Source of the DNA: Hyphomicrobiales bacterium
Lineage (GTDB): Bacteria; Pseudomonadota; Alphaproteobacteria; Rhizobiales; Beijerinckiaceae
Direction of reading: 5' to 3'
Length of the DNA: 5,388 nt
Assembly (NCBI GenBank): GCA_028290085.1
Contig: JAQGKN010000333.1
Span: forward strand, 1 to 5,388
This document shows, piece after piece, positions 4,764 to 5,388 of this stretch. The position numbers and the translations under genes were made by a program. The notes under the pieces were generated by a model that ran no database searches, was not told where the DNA came from, and saw only the letters and a list, made by a program, of their open reading frames with translations. Position 1 is the first letter of the stretch. Each line of letters begins with the position of its first letter.

Positions 4764-5388
4764 TCAGGCGAAGTGCCGCTTCAATTGGTCGGCCAAATCC
4801 GTCTTTTCCCATGAGAAGCCGCCCTCGGCATCTGGCGTACGGCCAAAGTGTCCATATGCCGACGTGCGCGCATAAATTGGACGGTTCAGGCTCAGGTGCT
4901 CACGAATTCCGCGCGGGGAAAGGCTCATGACTTCCATCAGCACACGTTCGAGCTTGGCGGGGTCGACTTTGCCGGTGTCATAGAGGTCCGCATAGATCGA
5001 AAGCGGCTGTGCGACACCAATCGCGTAGGCAAGCTGAAGAGTGCAGCGATCAGCGAGACCCGCGGCCACGACGTTCTTGGCGAGATATCGAGCGGCATAG
5101 GCGGCCGAGCGATCGACCTTGGTCGGATCCTTGCCCGAAAACGCACCGCCGCCATGGGGCGCAGCACCGCCGTAGGTATCCACGATAATCTTGCGACCTG
5201 TCAGGCCGCAGTCGCCATCAGGACCGCCGATGAAGAACTTCCCTGTCGGATTGATGTGCCAGACAGTGTCCTTCGAGATCCAGCCCTCTGGGAGAGCCTT
5301 CTCCACGTAAGGTCGAATGATCTCCTGAACCTGCTCGGATGTCAGGTCCTCCGTCACATGCTGATGCGACACGACGATCTGGGTGGCG
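4764..5388 (-). CDS. metK: S-adenosylmethionine synthetase (3' part, truncated by window edge)
   Basis: The C-terminal 207 residues of methionine adenosyltransferase (EC 2.5.1.6), which makes S-adenosylmethionine from ATP and methionine in the cytoplasm. The full protein is about 390 residues, so roughly half is missing beyond the right edge. The frame stays open to the edge and reads [10 protein letters not shown] before TEDL, so the GTG at 5372 is internal and not a start. Visible motifs are [19 protein letters not shown] (fragment residues 54-66) and the family signature GGGAFSGKD (79-87), followed by [10 protein letters not shown]. The lysines of GRK, SGKD and PTKVD keep the spacing of E. 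coli Lys245, Lys265 and Lys269, which contact phosphates at the active site. GDCG is usually GDAG, a mild change. It is upstream of trmB in the same direction; its own promoter and any SAM riboswitch would lie outside the window. Confidence 0.97.
   Translation of the reverse strand, partial: ATQIVVSHQHVTEDLTSEQVQEIIRPYVEKALPEGWISKDTVWHINPTGKFFIGGPDGDCGLTGRKIIVDTYGGAAPHGGGAFSGKDPTKVDRSAAYAARYLAKNVVAAGLADRCTLQLAYAIGVAQPLSIYADLYDTGKVDPAKLERVLMEVMSLSPRGIREHLSLNRPIYARTSAYGHFGRTPDAEGGFSWEKTDLADQLKRHFA

Noticed and set aside
5370..5372. GTG as the metK start
   Set aside because: The frame is open to the window edge and reads conserved MetK sequence before it; the product would be only half the normal length.
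1..5388. Mobile element, CRISPR array, defence island or other novel multi-gene system
   Set aside because: No terminal or tandem repeats, transposase, integrase or nuclease motifs are visible. All sizeable genes belong to known core families with similar composition.

Overview
The window is ordinary chromosomal DNA from an alphaproteobacterium. The RegB/RegA (ActS/ActR, PrrB/PrrA) redox two-component pair is characteristic of that class. The TrmB and YgjP-like proteins look most like those of Hyphomicrobiales (Rhizobiales). That order-level placement is from recall of family sequences and is tentative. The DNA is fairly GC-rich throughout. I see no insertion sequences, CRISPR array, tRNA, rRNA or phage genes.

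Layout, left to right. Minus strand 1-1640: a complete regB-type sensor histidine kinase followed by the start of its partner response regulator regA, which runs off the left edge. Positions 1641-1855 are a divergent intergenic region with four short inverted repeats and a possible 19-codon leader ORF. Plus strand 1856-4037: an intracellular polyhydroxyalkanoate depolymerase (PhaZ), then a YgjP/DUF45-type zinc metallopeptidase. Minus strand 3977-5388: trmB, preceded in its own reading direction by the 3' part of metK, which runs off the right edge. The metallopeptidase and trmB converge and overlap by 61 bp.

How the genes fit together. RegB senses the redox state of the quinone pool and a cytoplasmic cysteine, then phosphorylates RegA. 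PhaZ mobilises stored polyester, a reservoir of carbon and reducing power. The divergent regB/phaZ arrangement therefore suggests, but does not prove, linked control of redox sensing and storage use. metK makes S-adenosylmethionine, which TrmB consumes to make m7G46 in tRNA. The metallopeptidase has a clear zinc site but no known substrate.

I do not find an undescribed multi-gene system. The points most worth a second look are small: a hairpin or internal promoter against the regA ribosome binding site, clustered inverted repeats between regB and phaZ (one resembling a PhaR operator), a possible leader peptide before phaZ, a His-to-Gln change in a conserved TrmB motif, and the coding overlap of the metallopeptidase with trmB.
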